This document shows, piece by piece, positions 1-8,204 of a DNA stretch of 44,766 nucleotides. Under the pieces are notes generated by a model. The model did no database searches. It was not told where the DNA came from and was given only the letters and a program-made list of their open reading frames with translations. This stretch comes from CAVSPO01 sp963730005 (GTDB taxonomy: Bacteria; Actinomycetota; Actinomycetes; Propionibacteriales; Propionibacteriaceae): positions 1-44,766 of the forward strand of contig CAVSPO010000003.1 of NCBI GenBank assembly GCA_963730005.1, given 5' to 3'. The position numbers and the translations under genes are program-made. The stretch's first letter is position 1. Every line of letters begins with the position of its first letter.

Positions 1-48
1 GGAGTACACACGATTGATTGGATAGATACGCCTATTTTCTGTTGGCAG

Positions 49-1614
49 TTATGCCTGCAACGCTCCGCTGCCTTCGACCGGGTTCTGAGCCTGCTCCACA
101 TAATCTGGATAGTTACGAAACACCTTCGGAGCCAAGAGCGAATAGAGAAGCCCCGCAGTCAGGAAACCGGCCAGCCAGGAGAAATCGAAGCCACCCATCG
201 CAGTTGCGATCGGCCCCTGGGCAGCCGGGAAAGCCCCGAACATGAACATCCATGTCATGAGCATCCCCACGAAGAACGACACATACCCAGCCCAGTTGAG
301 CACCGGGATCTTCCGCGCGCTCGCGGGCTCAAGCAGCACGCTGAAGTCAGTCCGGTTGCGTTCGAACTTGTAGAAGTGAACCAGCATGATACCACCCCAG
401 GTGGACACCCAGCCGACCAGAGTGACCAGCCACGTGTCCAGCACCTTCGCGAAATCCGACTGGTAGATCAGGACCACAACCATCAGCATTGAGAAGATGG
501 CCACAGAGACGCTGAGCTTCTTCCGGTTGATGTTCACGTCGAGAGCCTGAGTGGCGACGGTGAACGTGTAGATGTTCAGGCTGTTTGTGGCAATCGGCCC
601 ATGGACGACCAGCAACAGGACCGGGACGGCCAATGCTCCATAGTTTTCCACGATCAGCTGCCCTGGATCGACTGCCCCATTGGTGGTGGCCAGGCTGGCG
701 CCCAAGAGCCCCAACCAGACAACCGGGATCCACTGACCGGAAGCGCTCGCGAGATAGAGCTTCCACTTGGGGACGCTCGTCGACACGAACCTGGAGTAGT
801 CAGCGGCGTAGGTGAACCACGTGATTCCCCAACCGATTCCGATGGCTGTCATGACAGACGACATCGTCGCCCACCGCGCCGTGCCGGTCAGAACTGCGCC
901 AGGAGGCCCGGCGTACGACCAGTCAAGGTCCATGAAACCCCAGGCCACGATCGACATTCCGACCAGGACCACCAGAGTGGGGGGCACGGTCCACTTCTCA
1001 AAGGCAGCAATTGCCCCATAGCCGAACCAGGCGAGCGCCGCCTGAATCGCCATGATCACCGCAGCCGTCGCGATCCGAACGCCCACATTACGCAATTCGG
1101 GATCGACCAAACCCAGCTTGCCGAACAGCGCCAACACCAGATCCAGAACGATCCAGGTGTTAATAGCAGACCAGCCAATGGACAGGATCGCCTGGATCGA
1201 GGCGGGCAAGTAAGCCCCGCGCCGACCGAACGGAGCTCTTGCCATGGCCATGCCCGTCAACCCGGATCTCTGGCCCAGCAGGACGAAGAGACCGAACATG
1301 GACATACCGATGAGATTGCCGACGGCGATCACAATGACGGTATCCCTCAAGCCGAGCCCGAGATTGATGCCAAGCGCTCCAAGCACCCAGTTGATCGGGG
1401 CGATGTTCGCTCCCGCCCAGATCCAGAACTGCCCGCCAACTTTCGTGGTGCGGGCGCTCTCGGGGATGACTTGCAGACGATCCTCGAAGTCCTGGCTGTT
1501 CGAGCCCTGGGAATCCATCTCGCCCACCGACTGCACTGTTCCGCCCGCGGGATCCCCGCTCGTAGCTGGCCCAGGCACTACAGCAGGCTCACTGCCCGAA
1601 TCGCTGTGGCTCAT
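49..1614 (-). CDS. NCS1-family permease (cytosine/hydantoin type), possible creatinine importer
   Basis: This is a 521-residue polytopic membrane protein of the nucleobase:cation symporter-1 family, with about 12 hydrophobic segments. The start of the first core segment (GANIAPINWVLGALG, about residues 68-82) and the following glycine-rich helices match cytosine/purine permeases. The hydrophilic N-terminus of about 50 residues is acidic and serine-rich. The ATG at 1612-1614 is preceded by a GAGAGAG purine tract. It lies 31 bases after the creatininase stop and is the last gene of the EamA-creatininase-permease unit. NCS1 carriers move small cyclic amides such as cytosine, allantoin and hydantoin; creatinine is a similar ring, so creatinine uptake is the inferred role. 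The substrate cannot be read from the sequence. Confidence 0.85.
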   Translation of the reverse strand: MSHSDSGSEPAVVPGPATSGDPAGGTVQSVGEMDSQGSNSQDFEDRLQVIPESARTTKVGGQFWIWAGANIAPINWVLGALGINLGLGLRDTVIVIAVGNLIGMSMFGLFVLLGQRSGLTGMAMARAPFGRRGAYLPASIQAILSIGWSAINTWIVLDLVLALFGKLGLVDPELRNVGVRIATAAVIMAIQAALAWFGYGAIAAFEKWTVPPTLVVLVGMSIVAWGFMDLDWSYAGPPGAVLTGTARWATMSSVMTAIGIGWGITWFTYAADYSRFVSTSVPKWKLYLASASGQWIPVVWLGLLGASLATTNGAVDPGQLIVENYGALAVPVLLLVVHGPIATNSLNIYTFTVATQALDVNINRKKLSVSVAIFSMLMVVVLIYQSDFAKVLDTWLVTLVGWVSTWGGIMLVHFYKFERNRTDFSVLLEPASARKIPVLNWAGYVSFFVGMLMTWMFMFGAFPAAQGPIATAMGGFDFSWLAGFLTAGLLYSLLAPKVFRNYPDYVEQAQNPVEGSGALQA

Positions 1615-1645
1615 TGACGGTCTCTCTCTAGGGATTCAGCTGGAC

Positions 1646-2428
1646 TCACGCGGAAGTCTGGAAGCGTTCGCGGACAGCGCCGGCCATGCCTTCGACGATG
1701 GAACCCGCAAGAATCCGACCCTTCTCGGCACTCGCCGGCCTGCCAGAGGAAAGGCAACCGGAATCTGGCGTCAAGGACGGGTCAACTGGCAACAGGTCGT
1801 ACAGCGGCAACTGCGCAGCAGGCTGATCGACGATCTTGTCAGCGTGCACGTACTCCGGGAAGTACTCCATCATCAACGACGTCTCCATCACGCCCCCATG
1901 CTCCACATCCCAACCAGGGAAGCCCTCCGGGTAAAGCCGCTCAATGACATCAGCAGGAACGAAATCCCAGTACGACAACAACATGATCTGAGGCAAGTCC
2001 TCGGTGAACGCACGGATGTCACGCAAAGCAAGGTCAGCGCCCTCGAACAAGAACTGATAGTTCTCGTAATGCCCATTGATGAAGGCAATCTGGCGAGCAC
2101 CATGACGATGCAACTCCCGCACCACCCCGCGAGCCGTGTTGATCACCGTCTCCGCGTCCAGCCCGAACGACCCAACCAAATGATTGCCGCCGCCAGAACG
2201 CTGCTGTGACTTGTAACCCAAGGCGATGGCAGGACCAACCAGCCCACCCACTTCCTCAGCCACCAACTCAGCCATCTTGGTCGACAACCAAGCATCCACT
2301 CCCAACGGCATCGCAGGCCCGTGCTGCTCGATCGCCCCAACCGGCACGAACATCACCAGCGACGGATCAGCCAGACGCTCACGGTAGGTGAAGGCATCCA
2401 GGTACATAATATTGACGTTCTTGGTCAT
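1646..2428 (-). CDS. Creatininase (creatinine amidohydrolase)
   Basis: The enzyme hydrolyses the creatinine ring to creatine and should be cytoplasmic. At 260 residues it has the length of the characterised Pseudomonas creatininase, and the metal ligands fall at the same numbers: E34 and H36 in GAIEQHGP, D45 in PLGVD, and H120 and E122 in NGHYEN. The stretch around SYWDF (about 155-160) and GWDVEHGG (175-182) also follows true creatininases rather than distant members such as mycofactocin MftE. The ATG at 2426-2428 has an AGAAAGAGG tract upstream. It sits 44 bases after the EamA gene and 31 before the NCS1 permease, so one transcript is likely. No creatinase or creatinine deaminase is nearby, so the fate of the creatine must be explained by other genes. 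Confidence 0.93.
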   Translation of the reverse strand: MTKNVNIMYLDAFTYRERLADPSLVMFVPVGAIEQHGPAMPLGVDAWLSTKMAELVAEEVGGLVGPAIALGYKSQQRSGGGNHLVGSFGLDAETVINTARGVVRELHRHGARQIAFINGHYENYQFLFEGADLALRDIRAFTEDLPQIMLLSYWDFVPADVIERLYPEGFPGWDVEHGGVMETSLMMEYFPEYVHADKIVDQPAAQLPLYDLLPVDPSLTPDSGCLSSGRPASAEKGRILAGSIVEGMAGAVRERFQTSA

Positions 2429-2472
2429 ACTGCTTGCCTCTTTCTCCGGTTTCGAATTGTGTTGCTTCCGAG

Positions 2473-3438
2473 TCAGTGCATTCCCGCGAGACCCTCAGCC
2501 GACTCCTCCACCGCCGGCTGATTCTTCTTCGTCGAGAAGAAGATCTGGAACACGCCACCGCCGACAATGAGCACGCCGCCCAAAACCTGCAGGGCCGTCA
2601 TCGTCTCGTTGAACAGGAACACACCCAGCAGTGCAGCCATGACGGTTTCCTGGTAGGAGATGGTCGCCAACTCACCAGCAAGCAGGATCTTCGCAGCCGC
2701 AGTCAACAGGTAGAAGGCCAAGCCGCCAGTGATGATCGCGGCGACGATCAAGACGATGATGCCGCGGCTGGTCAGCTCGCTGAGGTCGGGGCGACGCACG
2801 ATGTTGATGATGCCGAGGGTGAGGACGGCAAACGTGAAGTTGAAGTAGGCACGCATGTCCGAATCGACGTCTTGGCGATAACGACTGAAGAACAAGTACA
2901 AGCCATATGCCACACCGGACAGCAACGCGATGATATTGCCCACGGTGTACTTCGGATCGAGGCTCAGGCTGACCTGGACACCGGTGTCCGGCGCGTAAGC
3001 GATGATGCCGATGATCAACAAGCAACCAACCACCACAGAGCCCAGTGAAATGACCGTGGCCTTGGTGAACGGCTCCTTCAGGAAAATGGTGGACAGGATC
3101 GTGGAGTAGATCGGGCCCGTGTAGATGAGGAACGCGGCGTTAGCCAGCGTGGTCAACTGGGTGGACATGACGTACAGACCCGACAGCAGACCCAGGAAAA
3201 TACCCGAGAGCACGATCATCGGGGACATTTTGAAGCCCTTGAACATCGAGAACTTGCGCGTGGCAGCAAAGAGCAGCGTCAGCATGATCAAGCCAGCCAA
3301 GTTCCGACAGAAAGAAATGAACAGACCCGGAGCTTCAATGAAACGGGCAAAAGCGCCGATACCGCCCATGCAGCTCGACGAGATGAACATCAGTACGAAG
3401 CCCTTGATCTTCAGGCTTCTTTCAGCAGCAGTATCCAT
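2473..3438 (-). CDS. EamA/DMT-family transporter
   Basis: This 321-residue protein has about ten hydrophobic helices arranged as two EamA repeats, typical of the drug/metabolite transporter superfamily, followed by a short charged tail. The ATG at 3436-3438 has a clear AGGAG ribosome site. The gene opens the EamA-creatininase-permease unit; a strong hairpin and about 200 bases separate it from the amidinotransferase gene upstream. Family members often export amino acids or metabolites. In this setting an end product such as sarcosine, or uptake or efflux of a guanidino compound, are possible cargoes, but this is inference from neighbours only. Confidence 0.85.
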   Translation of the reverse strand: MDTAAERSLKIKGFVLMFISSSCMGGIGAFARFIEAPGLFISFCRNLAGLIMLTLLFAATRKFSMFKGFKMSPMIVLSGIFLGLLSGLYVMSTQLTTLANAAFLIYTGPIYSTILSTIFLKEPFTKATVISLGSVVVGCLLIIGIIAYAPDTGVQVSLSLDPKYTVGNIIALLSGVAYGLYLFFSRYRQDVDSDMRAYFNFTFAVLTLGIINIVRRPDLSELTSRGIIVLIVAAIITGGLAFYLLTAAAKILLAGELATISYQETVMAALLGVFLFNETMTALQVLGGVLIVGGGVFQIFFSTKKNQPAVEESAEGLAGMH

Positions 3439-3611
3439 TTTTTCGCACTCCTAATTGCGCTTGCCACGCCCATGTCCGGATAAACAAAATAGACGCGGCC
3501 CCGAAAACGGGCGCGCGCCGAGTGGCAGGCCAGTTGCGCTCAACTTTCGAACGCCGCCCGTGAGAATTCAATTGTGTAGCGGAGCGAGGTTGCTCCCTTT
3601 CAGGCCCTTCC

Positions 3612-3643
3612 GCAGGGCGGCGGAACGGATCCCGCCGCCCTGC
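3612..3643 (-). terminator. Hairpin after the amidinotransferase gene
   Basis: A perfect 12-base inverted repeat (3612-3623 and 3632-3643, eight-base loop) begins about 20 bases after the amidinotransferase stop. There is no U tract on the minus-strand side, as is common for GC-rich actinobacterial terminators. It probably ends or attenuates the arcABC-amidinotransferase transcript. The rest of the 225-base gap shows only the AGGAG site of the EamA gene and presumably its promoter. Confidence 0.65.
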
Positions 3644-3663
3644 AAAAGAACACTAGGTGATGA

Positions 3664-4791
3664 TCAGACGCGGGTCGGGTCGTCGACCTGGTTCGGGAAG
3701 TAATCCTGGCAGGTGCCCTCACGGTAAACATCAGCCGTGGAGCAGTGCAGGCCACCACCGAACGCGTAAGCGTCACGGAACGGAACCGGGATGACGTTCA
3801 TGCCCAGCTTGTTCATCTGCTCGAGCTGGTTGACCTCAGAAGCCTCAACAATGACGGTCTTCGGATCCAGCACCAGGCAGTTCATCGACAGCCACACCGA
3901 CGAGTAGCACAGTGGCGGCGGCTCGTCGTGAGCCGGCATAGCCGCGGACACGATCTCCCAATCGTTGGCTTCGAAGATCTTGCGCTGCTCTTCGGGAAGC
4001 GTACGATGCGGGTTGTTGATGATCAGGCCCGGACGAAGCGGCACGAAGGTCGCGTCGATGTGAATCGGGTAGGGGTCACCGGGGAAGTTCACAGCGTGGA
4101 TCCGGAGATCGGGGTAGTAACGCTTGAACCACTCCATGGCCTTGCGGTTGGTGGTCAGACCATGCTGAATGAACAGGTCCTTACCCATCCGCATCACGTC
4201 GGCCGCGTCCCACATCGGCTCGACCTCAGTCGTCACGAAGTCCTTGTTCGCAGTGCGAACCAGACGATCCTCAAGCGAGATCTTCTCGTCGTAGTAGTTG
4301 TGCTTGTAGGAGGCGTCGGTCAGACGCGGGCGAGGCGCCTGGGTCCACAGGAACTCCGGATCCTCACGGAAGTACTGGTCCATCAGCGGCCAGAACGCGA
4401 GGTACTCGAAGTAACGGCAACGGAACGAGTTAGCCGAAGACATGATCTCGTTACCAATGGTGAGCAGGATGTCGCGAGGCGGCATGCAAGTCATCATGGC
4501 GTCGTTACGGAAGTCCGGAGTATAGATGGGCTGGTTCCACTGCAGAGGGGTCGGACGATCGACGACGACGCCGTGATCTTCCAGAACCTTCGCCAGGTTG
4601 TCGAGCTGAACATTCGCAGCCTCGACGGTCTTCAGCGGGCGGGGCCCCCACATGCCACGCATTTCGGAGTCCACCGGCACCTTCTCAGAGGTGGCAGGCT
4701 CCTCGGGCACGATCACCGAATGGTCTGCACGACCGACGATGACGCGCTTCAGCGGATCCCAGTCGTTCCACGAGTTGACAATCTTTGCCAT
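3664..4791 (-). CDS. Amidinotransferase of the arginine:glycine amidinotransferase (AGAT) type
   Basis: The enzyme moves the amidino group between arginine/ornithine and an amine acceptor. It has 375 residues and the catalytic set of vertebrate AGAT: D195 in WDAAD, H244 and D246 in IHIDATF, and the nucleophile C350 in GGGLHCSTAD. The D-to-H spacing of 49 equals that of the human enzyme, and SSVWLSMN (297-304) matches the substrate loop region. It follows arcC by 78 bases and a hairpin follows it. AGAT chemistry is reversible, so with creatininase downstream and ornithine supplied by ArcB it could run as creatine plus ornithine to sarcosine plus arginine. Alternatives are guanidinoacetate synthesis or breakdown, or a StrB-like inosamine reaction. 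The ribosome site (GGAAGGAAG) is about 12 bases from the ATG, longer than usual. A weak stem at 4827-4846 in the arcC gap may modulate expression. Confidence 0.85.
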   Translation of the reverse strand: MAKIVNSWNDWDPLKRVIVGRADHSVIVPEEPATSEKVPVDSEMRGMWGPRPLKTVEAANVQLDNLAKVLEDHGVVVDRPTPLQWNQPIYTPDFRNDAMMTCMPPRDILLTIGNEIMSSANSFRCRYFEYLAFWPLMDQYFREDPEFLWTQAPRPRLTDASYKHNYYDEKISLEDRLVRTANKDFVTTEVEPMWDAADVMRMGKDLFIQHGLTTNRKAMEWFKRYYPDLRIHAVNFPGDPYPIHIDATFVPLRPGLIINNPHRTLPEEQRKIFEANDWEIVSAAMPAHDEPPPLCYSSVWLSMNCLVLDPKTVIVEASEVNQLEQMNKLGMNVIPVPFRDAYAFGGGLHCSTADVYREGTCQDYFPNQVDDPTRV

Positions 4792-4869
4792 CTTGTAGAT
4801 GCACTTCCTTCCTTGGTAGTGCTACGGGCGCACCTTGTTGTGCGTCCAAGTTGTTGGGTGGTACAGGAG

Positions 4870-5850
4870 TCAGGCGCGACGCTGGCGGGGGTCCGGAGCC
4901 GCCGGAATCGGGGGCTGGATGTCGTCCGGGCCACCGTAGTTGCCGCCAGGGGTGACAATGGTGCCGGCATTCCCCGCGATGATGTCCTTGGCGTCCTCGA
5001 GTCGACCAATGGCCGCGGTGTCGCCGGTGAGCTCCACGAAACGGCAGCATGCTTCGACCTTGGGGCCCATCGACCCGGCCGGCAGGCCCAGCGCACGCAT
5101 CTTGCCTGGGGTGGCCCTGAGGATGGCCTCCTCGTCCGGCTGGCCGTAGTTGAGCAACACGGCAGGCACGTCGGTGAGGATCATCAGGAAGTCGGCTTCC
5201 AGGTGCTCAGCCAGCACGGCGGCGGTGAGATCCTTGTCGATGACTGCCTCGACACCCTGCAGCTTGCCCTTCTCGTTCCGGATGACGGGCACGCCGCCAC
5301 CACCGGAGCAGACAACCACAGCGCCGGCGTTGATCAAGGACCGCACCAGACGGGTCTCGATCACACGCTGCGGCTTGGGCGAGCCCACCACGCGACGGAA
5401 GTACGGGCCATCTGCCTTGACAACCCAGCCACGCTCTGCGGCCATCTTGTCGGCCGTCTCCTTGTCGTAAACCTCACCAACGAACTTGGTGGGGTTCTCG
5501 AAGGCGGGATCGCCAGACAACACCAGCGTCTGGTTGACGATGGCGGCAACGTGGCGGCCTGGGAGGTGGTTCTGCAGAGCCTGCAGCAGCCAGTAGCCGA
5601 TCATGCCCTGGGTCATTGCACCCAAGGTGTCGAGCGGGTAGGGGCGCGTCAGGTTCTTGTCGTTGGCGGACTGCAGGGCGAGAACGCCGACCTGCGGGCC
5701 ATTGCCGTGGGTGATGACAATCTCGTGCTCTTCGGCCAGCGGTGCCAGCGCAGCAGCAGCGAGGTTGACGTTGTCGATCTGGCTCTGGGCGTCCGGCTTC
5801 TCGCCACGCTTCATGAGGGCGTTGCCACCCAGTGCGATCACAATGCGCAT
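4870..5850 (-). CDS. arcC: Carbamate kinase
   Basis: This enzyme makes ATP from carbamoyl phosphate and ADP, the energy-yielding last step of the arginine deiminase pathway. The 326-residue protein starts MRIVIALGGNAL, with the nucleotide-site GGNA typical of the family, and carries THGNGPQVG and the glycine-rich SGGGGVPV segment. The reading frame is open further upstream, but the ATG at 5848-5850 is chosen because it begins at the conserved N-terminus, has a GGGGAGTGG site and lies 4 bases after the arcB stop. That spacing implies translational coupling with arcB. Confidence 0.95.
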   Translation of the reverse strand: MRIVIALGGNALMKRGEKPDAQSQIDNVNLAAAALAPLAEEHEIVITHGNGPQVGVLALQSANDKNLTRPYPLDTLGAMTQGMIGYWLLQALQNHLPGRHVAAIVNQTLVLSGDPAFENPTKFVGEVYDKETADKMAAERGWVVKADGPYFRRVVGSPKPQRVIETRLVRSLINAGAVVVCSGGGGVPVIRNEKGKLQGVEAVIDKDLTAAVLAEHLEADFLMILTDVPAVLLNYGQPDEEAILRATPGKMRALGLPAGSMGPKVEACCRFVELTGDTAAIGRLEDAKDIIAGNAGTIVTPGGNYGGPDDIQPPIPAAPDPRQRRA

Positions 5851-5854
5851 GTGA

Positions 5855-6862
5855 TCACCACTCCCCGAGGGTTGCAACCATGACGGCCTTGATGGTGTGC
5901 ATGCGGTTCTCGGCCTGGTCGAAGACGATCGAGGCGTCAGACTCGAACACTTCGTCGGTGACCTCGAGCGCATCCATGCCGGTCTTGGCGAAGATGTCCT
6001 GGCCGACGACGGTGTTGAGGTCGTGGAAGGCAGGCAGGCAGTGCAGGAACTTGGTGTTCGGGTTGCCGGTGGCAGCCATCAGTTCGGCGTTGACCTGGTA
6101 GTCCTTCAGCAGGGCAATGCGCTCGTCCCAGACTTCCTTGGGCTCGCCCATGGATACCCAGACGTCGGTGTAGATGAAGTCGACGCCCTTGACGCCTTCC
6201 TTCGTGTCCTCGGTGTGGGTGATCTTGGCGCCGGTCTTGGCAGCAATGGCCTCGGCAGCGGCAATGATGTCGGGAGTGTTCCACAGCTCCTTCGGTGCGA
6301 CGATGCGGACGTCCATGCCAAGCATGCAGCCGGCGATCAGCAGCGAGTTCGCAACGTTGAAGCGGGAGTCACCCACGTAGGCGAAGGAGATCTCGTTGTA
6401 GGGCTTGCCACTGGCCTCGTGCATGGTGAGCTGGTCGGCCAGCATCTGGGTGGGATGCCACTCGTCGGTCAGGCCGTTCCAGACCGGAACGCCGGAGTCG
6501 GCGGCCAGGGCCTCGGCGTCGGTCTGACGCTTGCCACGGAACTCGATGCCGTCGTAGTAGCGGCCGAGAACGCGAGCGGTGTCGCGGACCGACTCCTTGT
6601 GACCCATCTGCGAACCCGAGGGGTCGAGGTAGGTGACTGCGGCGCCCTGGTCGTAGCAGGCAACCTCGAAGGAGCAACGGGTGCGGGTGGAGGTCTTCTC
6701 GAAGATGAGGGCGATGTTCTTGCCCTTCATGGTCTGCTTCTCTTTGCCAGCCTTCTTGTCAGCCTTGAGCTGGGCGGAGAGCTCCAGCAGCGACAGCCAC
6801 TCTTCTTGGGAGAAGTCCATTTCCTTCAGAAAACTGCGGCCGAACAATTCGTGATGAGTCAT
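5855..6862 (-). CDS. arcB: Ornithine carbamoyltransferase (catabolic)
   Basis: In the arginine deiminase pathway this enzyme phosphorolyses citrulline to ornithine and carbamoyl phosphate. The 335-residue protein has the carbamoyl-phosphate loop STRTR (58-62), the ornithine loop VSMGEP and the HCLPAF motif. The ATG at 6860-6862 has GGAAGGAAC seven bases upstream. It lies between arcA (53-base gap) and arcC (4-base gap), which assigns it the catabolic role; the fold alone does not separate it from biosynthetic ArgF. The ornithine it releases is the natural amidino acceptor for the downstream amidinotransferase. Confidence 0.95.
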   Translation of the reverse strand: MTHHELFGRSFLKEMDFSQEEWLSLLELSAQLKADKKAGKEKQTMKGKNIALIFEKTSTRTRCSFEVACYDQGAAVTYLDPSGSQMGHKESVRDTARVLGRYYDGIEFRGKRQTDAEALAADSGVPVWNGLTDEWHPTQMLADQLTMHEASGKPYNEISFAYVGDSRFNVANSLLIAGCMLGMDVRIVAPKELWNTPDIIAAAEAIAAKTGAKITHTEDTKEGVKGVDFIYTDVWVSMGEPKEVWDERIALLKDYQVNAELMAATGNPNTKFLHCLPAFHDLNTVVGQDIFAKTGMDALEVTDEVFESDASIVFDQAENRMHTIKAVMVATLGEW

Positions 6863-6915
6863 ACGTGTTCCTTCCGGACGTTGTTTGGGTAACCGTGTTG
6901 GTCGGTGTTACTAGC

Positions 6916-8133
6916 CTAGAGCGCAGCGCGGCGCGTGGGGCAGCTCATGCAACGCGGGCCGCCACGGCCCCTGCCCAGCTCAGCCCCGGGAACATCGAGG
7001 ACCTCGATGCCGTTCTTGCGGAGGTAGCCAGTCGTTTCGACGTTGCGCTCGTAACCCACCACGACACCCGGCGCGACGGCGAGCACGTTGAAGCCGTCGT
7101 TCCACTGGTCGCGTTCCGAGACGATGGCCGTCTGCGGCGGGGTGAGGACCCGAATCTTGCTCAGACCAAGAGCTCGAGCGATCACGGACTCGAACTCGTC
7201 GGCGCCGTGAGCCTCCATGCTGACGCCGTTGTCCTCGGGACGAAGAACCCAGGTCTGCCGATCGCCGAAAAGCGGGTAACGCACGAAGCTCTCCGGATCA
7301 AGCATGGTCATGACGGTGTCAAGGTGCATCTGCGCGCGATCCTTGGGCATCTGCACGGCAACGACCTGCTCGACAGCACCACCAGCAAACAGCCGGCGAG
7401 CGAGCCGCTCGACACCCATCGGGGCGGTCCGCTCCGACATGCCGACCAGCAGAGCGCCGTTGCCGATCACCAGAACGTCGCCACCCTCGATCGTGGCGCG
7501 ACCCTCGGAAGTACCGGGGGACCAGATCGGGAAGCCGGCATCCGCGAACGACGGGTGCCAACGGTAGATGGCCTCGTAGCTGATGGTCTCGCGCATACGA
7601 GCCGTCTTCGCCATCGAGTTGATGGAAACGCCGTTGTAGACCCAGCACGACGTGTCCCGGGTGAACAGGGTGTTGGGCAGCGGGTTGAGCACGAAATCGT
7701 CGAGGCCCATGAACTTGGTGTCCATGGAGTTCGGTTCGGGCATCAGATCGAGCAACTCACGCTTGGAGATGCCTGCAATCAGGAACTCGGCCAAGGCATC
7801 CTCGGTCAAGCTGTCGGTGTAGCCACGGAGGGCGGTTACACCATCGGGCCCGAAGACGCGGTCGTCAATGACGGCCTTGAGCACGTACTCGCGCGCCTCG
7901 GGGATCTTGATCGTCTGGGCCAGCAGTTCCTGCAGATAGAGCACTTCGGCTCCGCGGTCGCGCAGGGTCTGGGCGAAAACGTCGTGCTCCTTCTGAGCCT
8001 CGACAAGCCACAGAATATCGTCAAACAGCAACGAATCCTTGTTGCTGGGAGTCAATCTGTCCATTTCGCGGCCCGGTCGGTGCAGGATGACCTGCTCCAG
8101 CCGTCCCACTTCGGAGCCAACCATGTAGCTCAC
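6916..8133 (-). CDS. arcA: Arginine deiminase
   Basis: The enzyme hydrolyses arginine to citrulline and ammonia. It has 405 residues with the catalytic residues in order: D160 in FTRD, E217 in EGGD, H270 and D272 in MHLDT, and C395 in RGGPRCMSCP. The spacing follows the Pseudomonas enzyme closely. The start is GTG (8131-8133) with AGAGGTG upstream. It is the first gene of the arcA-arcB-arcC-amidinotransferase unit. A palindrome and a good minus 10 hexamer lie in its short leader. No arginine/ornithine antiporter gene accompanies the cluster, which is unusual for an arc operon. Confidence 0.95.
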   Translation of the reverse strand: MSYMVGSEVGRLEQVILHRPGREMDRLTPSNKDSLLFDDILWLVEAQKEHDVFAQTLRDRGAEVLYLQELLAQTIKIPEAREYVLKAVIDDRVFGPDGVTALRGYTDSLTEDALAEFLIAGISKRELLDLMPEPNSMDTKFMGLDDFVLNPLPNTLFTRDTSCWVYNGVSINSMAKTARMRETISYEAIYRWHPSFADAGFPIWSPGTSEGRATIEGGDVLVIGNGALLVGMSERTAPMGVERLARRLFAGGAVEQVVAVQMPKDRAQMHLDTVMTMLDPESFVRYPLFGDRQTWVLRPEDNGVSMEAHGADEFESVIARALGLSKIRVLTPPQTAIVSERDQWNDGFNVLAVAPGVVVGYERNVETTGYLRKNGIEVLDVPGAELGRGRGGPRCMSCPTRRAAL

Positions 8134-8166
8134 CGTGCACCTCTTTCACTCGACTTTGAGGAGAGC

Positions 8167-8204
8167 ATTATGAGTATGGCACAAGTTAGTACATCCGTAC
8201 CAAC
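8167..8204 (-). promoter_or_regulatory. Candidate arcA promoter with palindromic operator
   Basis: On the minus strand CATAAT (8167-8172) is one base from the minus 10 consensus and would give a leader of about 27 bases before the arcA GTG. The expected minus 35 position has no good hexamer but falls inside a 20-base inverted repeat (8185-8204): half-sites GTTAGTAC and GTACCAAC around ATCC, with seven of eight pairs. An operator over the minus 35 box suits repression by, or dependence on, a regulator; the TetR gene just upstream is the obvious candidate. It does not look like an ArgR box. Function is inferred. Confidence 0.45.

Noticed and set aside
1646..2428. Mycofactocin MftE or another non-creatininase member of the family
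   Set aside because: Length and the E34, H36, D45, H120 and E122 positions equal those of true creatininase, and no mycofactocin genes are nearby.
3745..5883. A 712-codon open frame on the plus strand opposite the amidinotransferase and arcC genes
   Set aside because: It is the antisense of well-supported genes; its protein is rich in H, R, V and Q with no domain, an effect of high GC at third positions. Similar long antisense frames at 601-1617, 5897-6892, 6865-8337, 12981-14747, 20409-22118, 22916-24544, 27273-29024 and 32975-34861 are rejected for the same reason.
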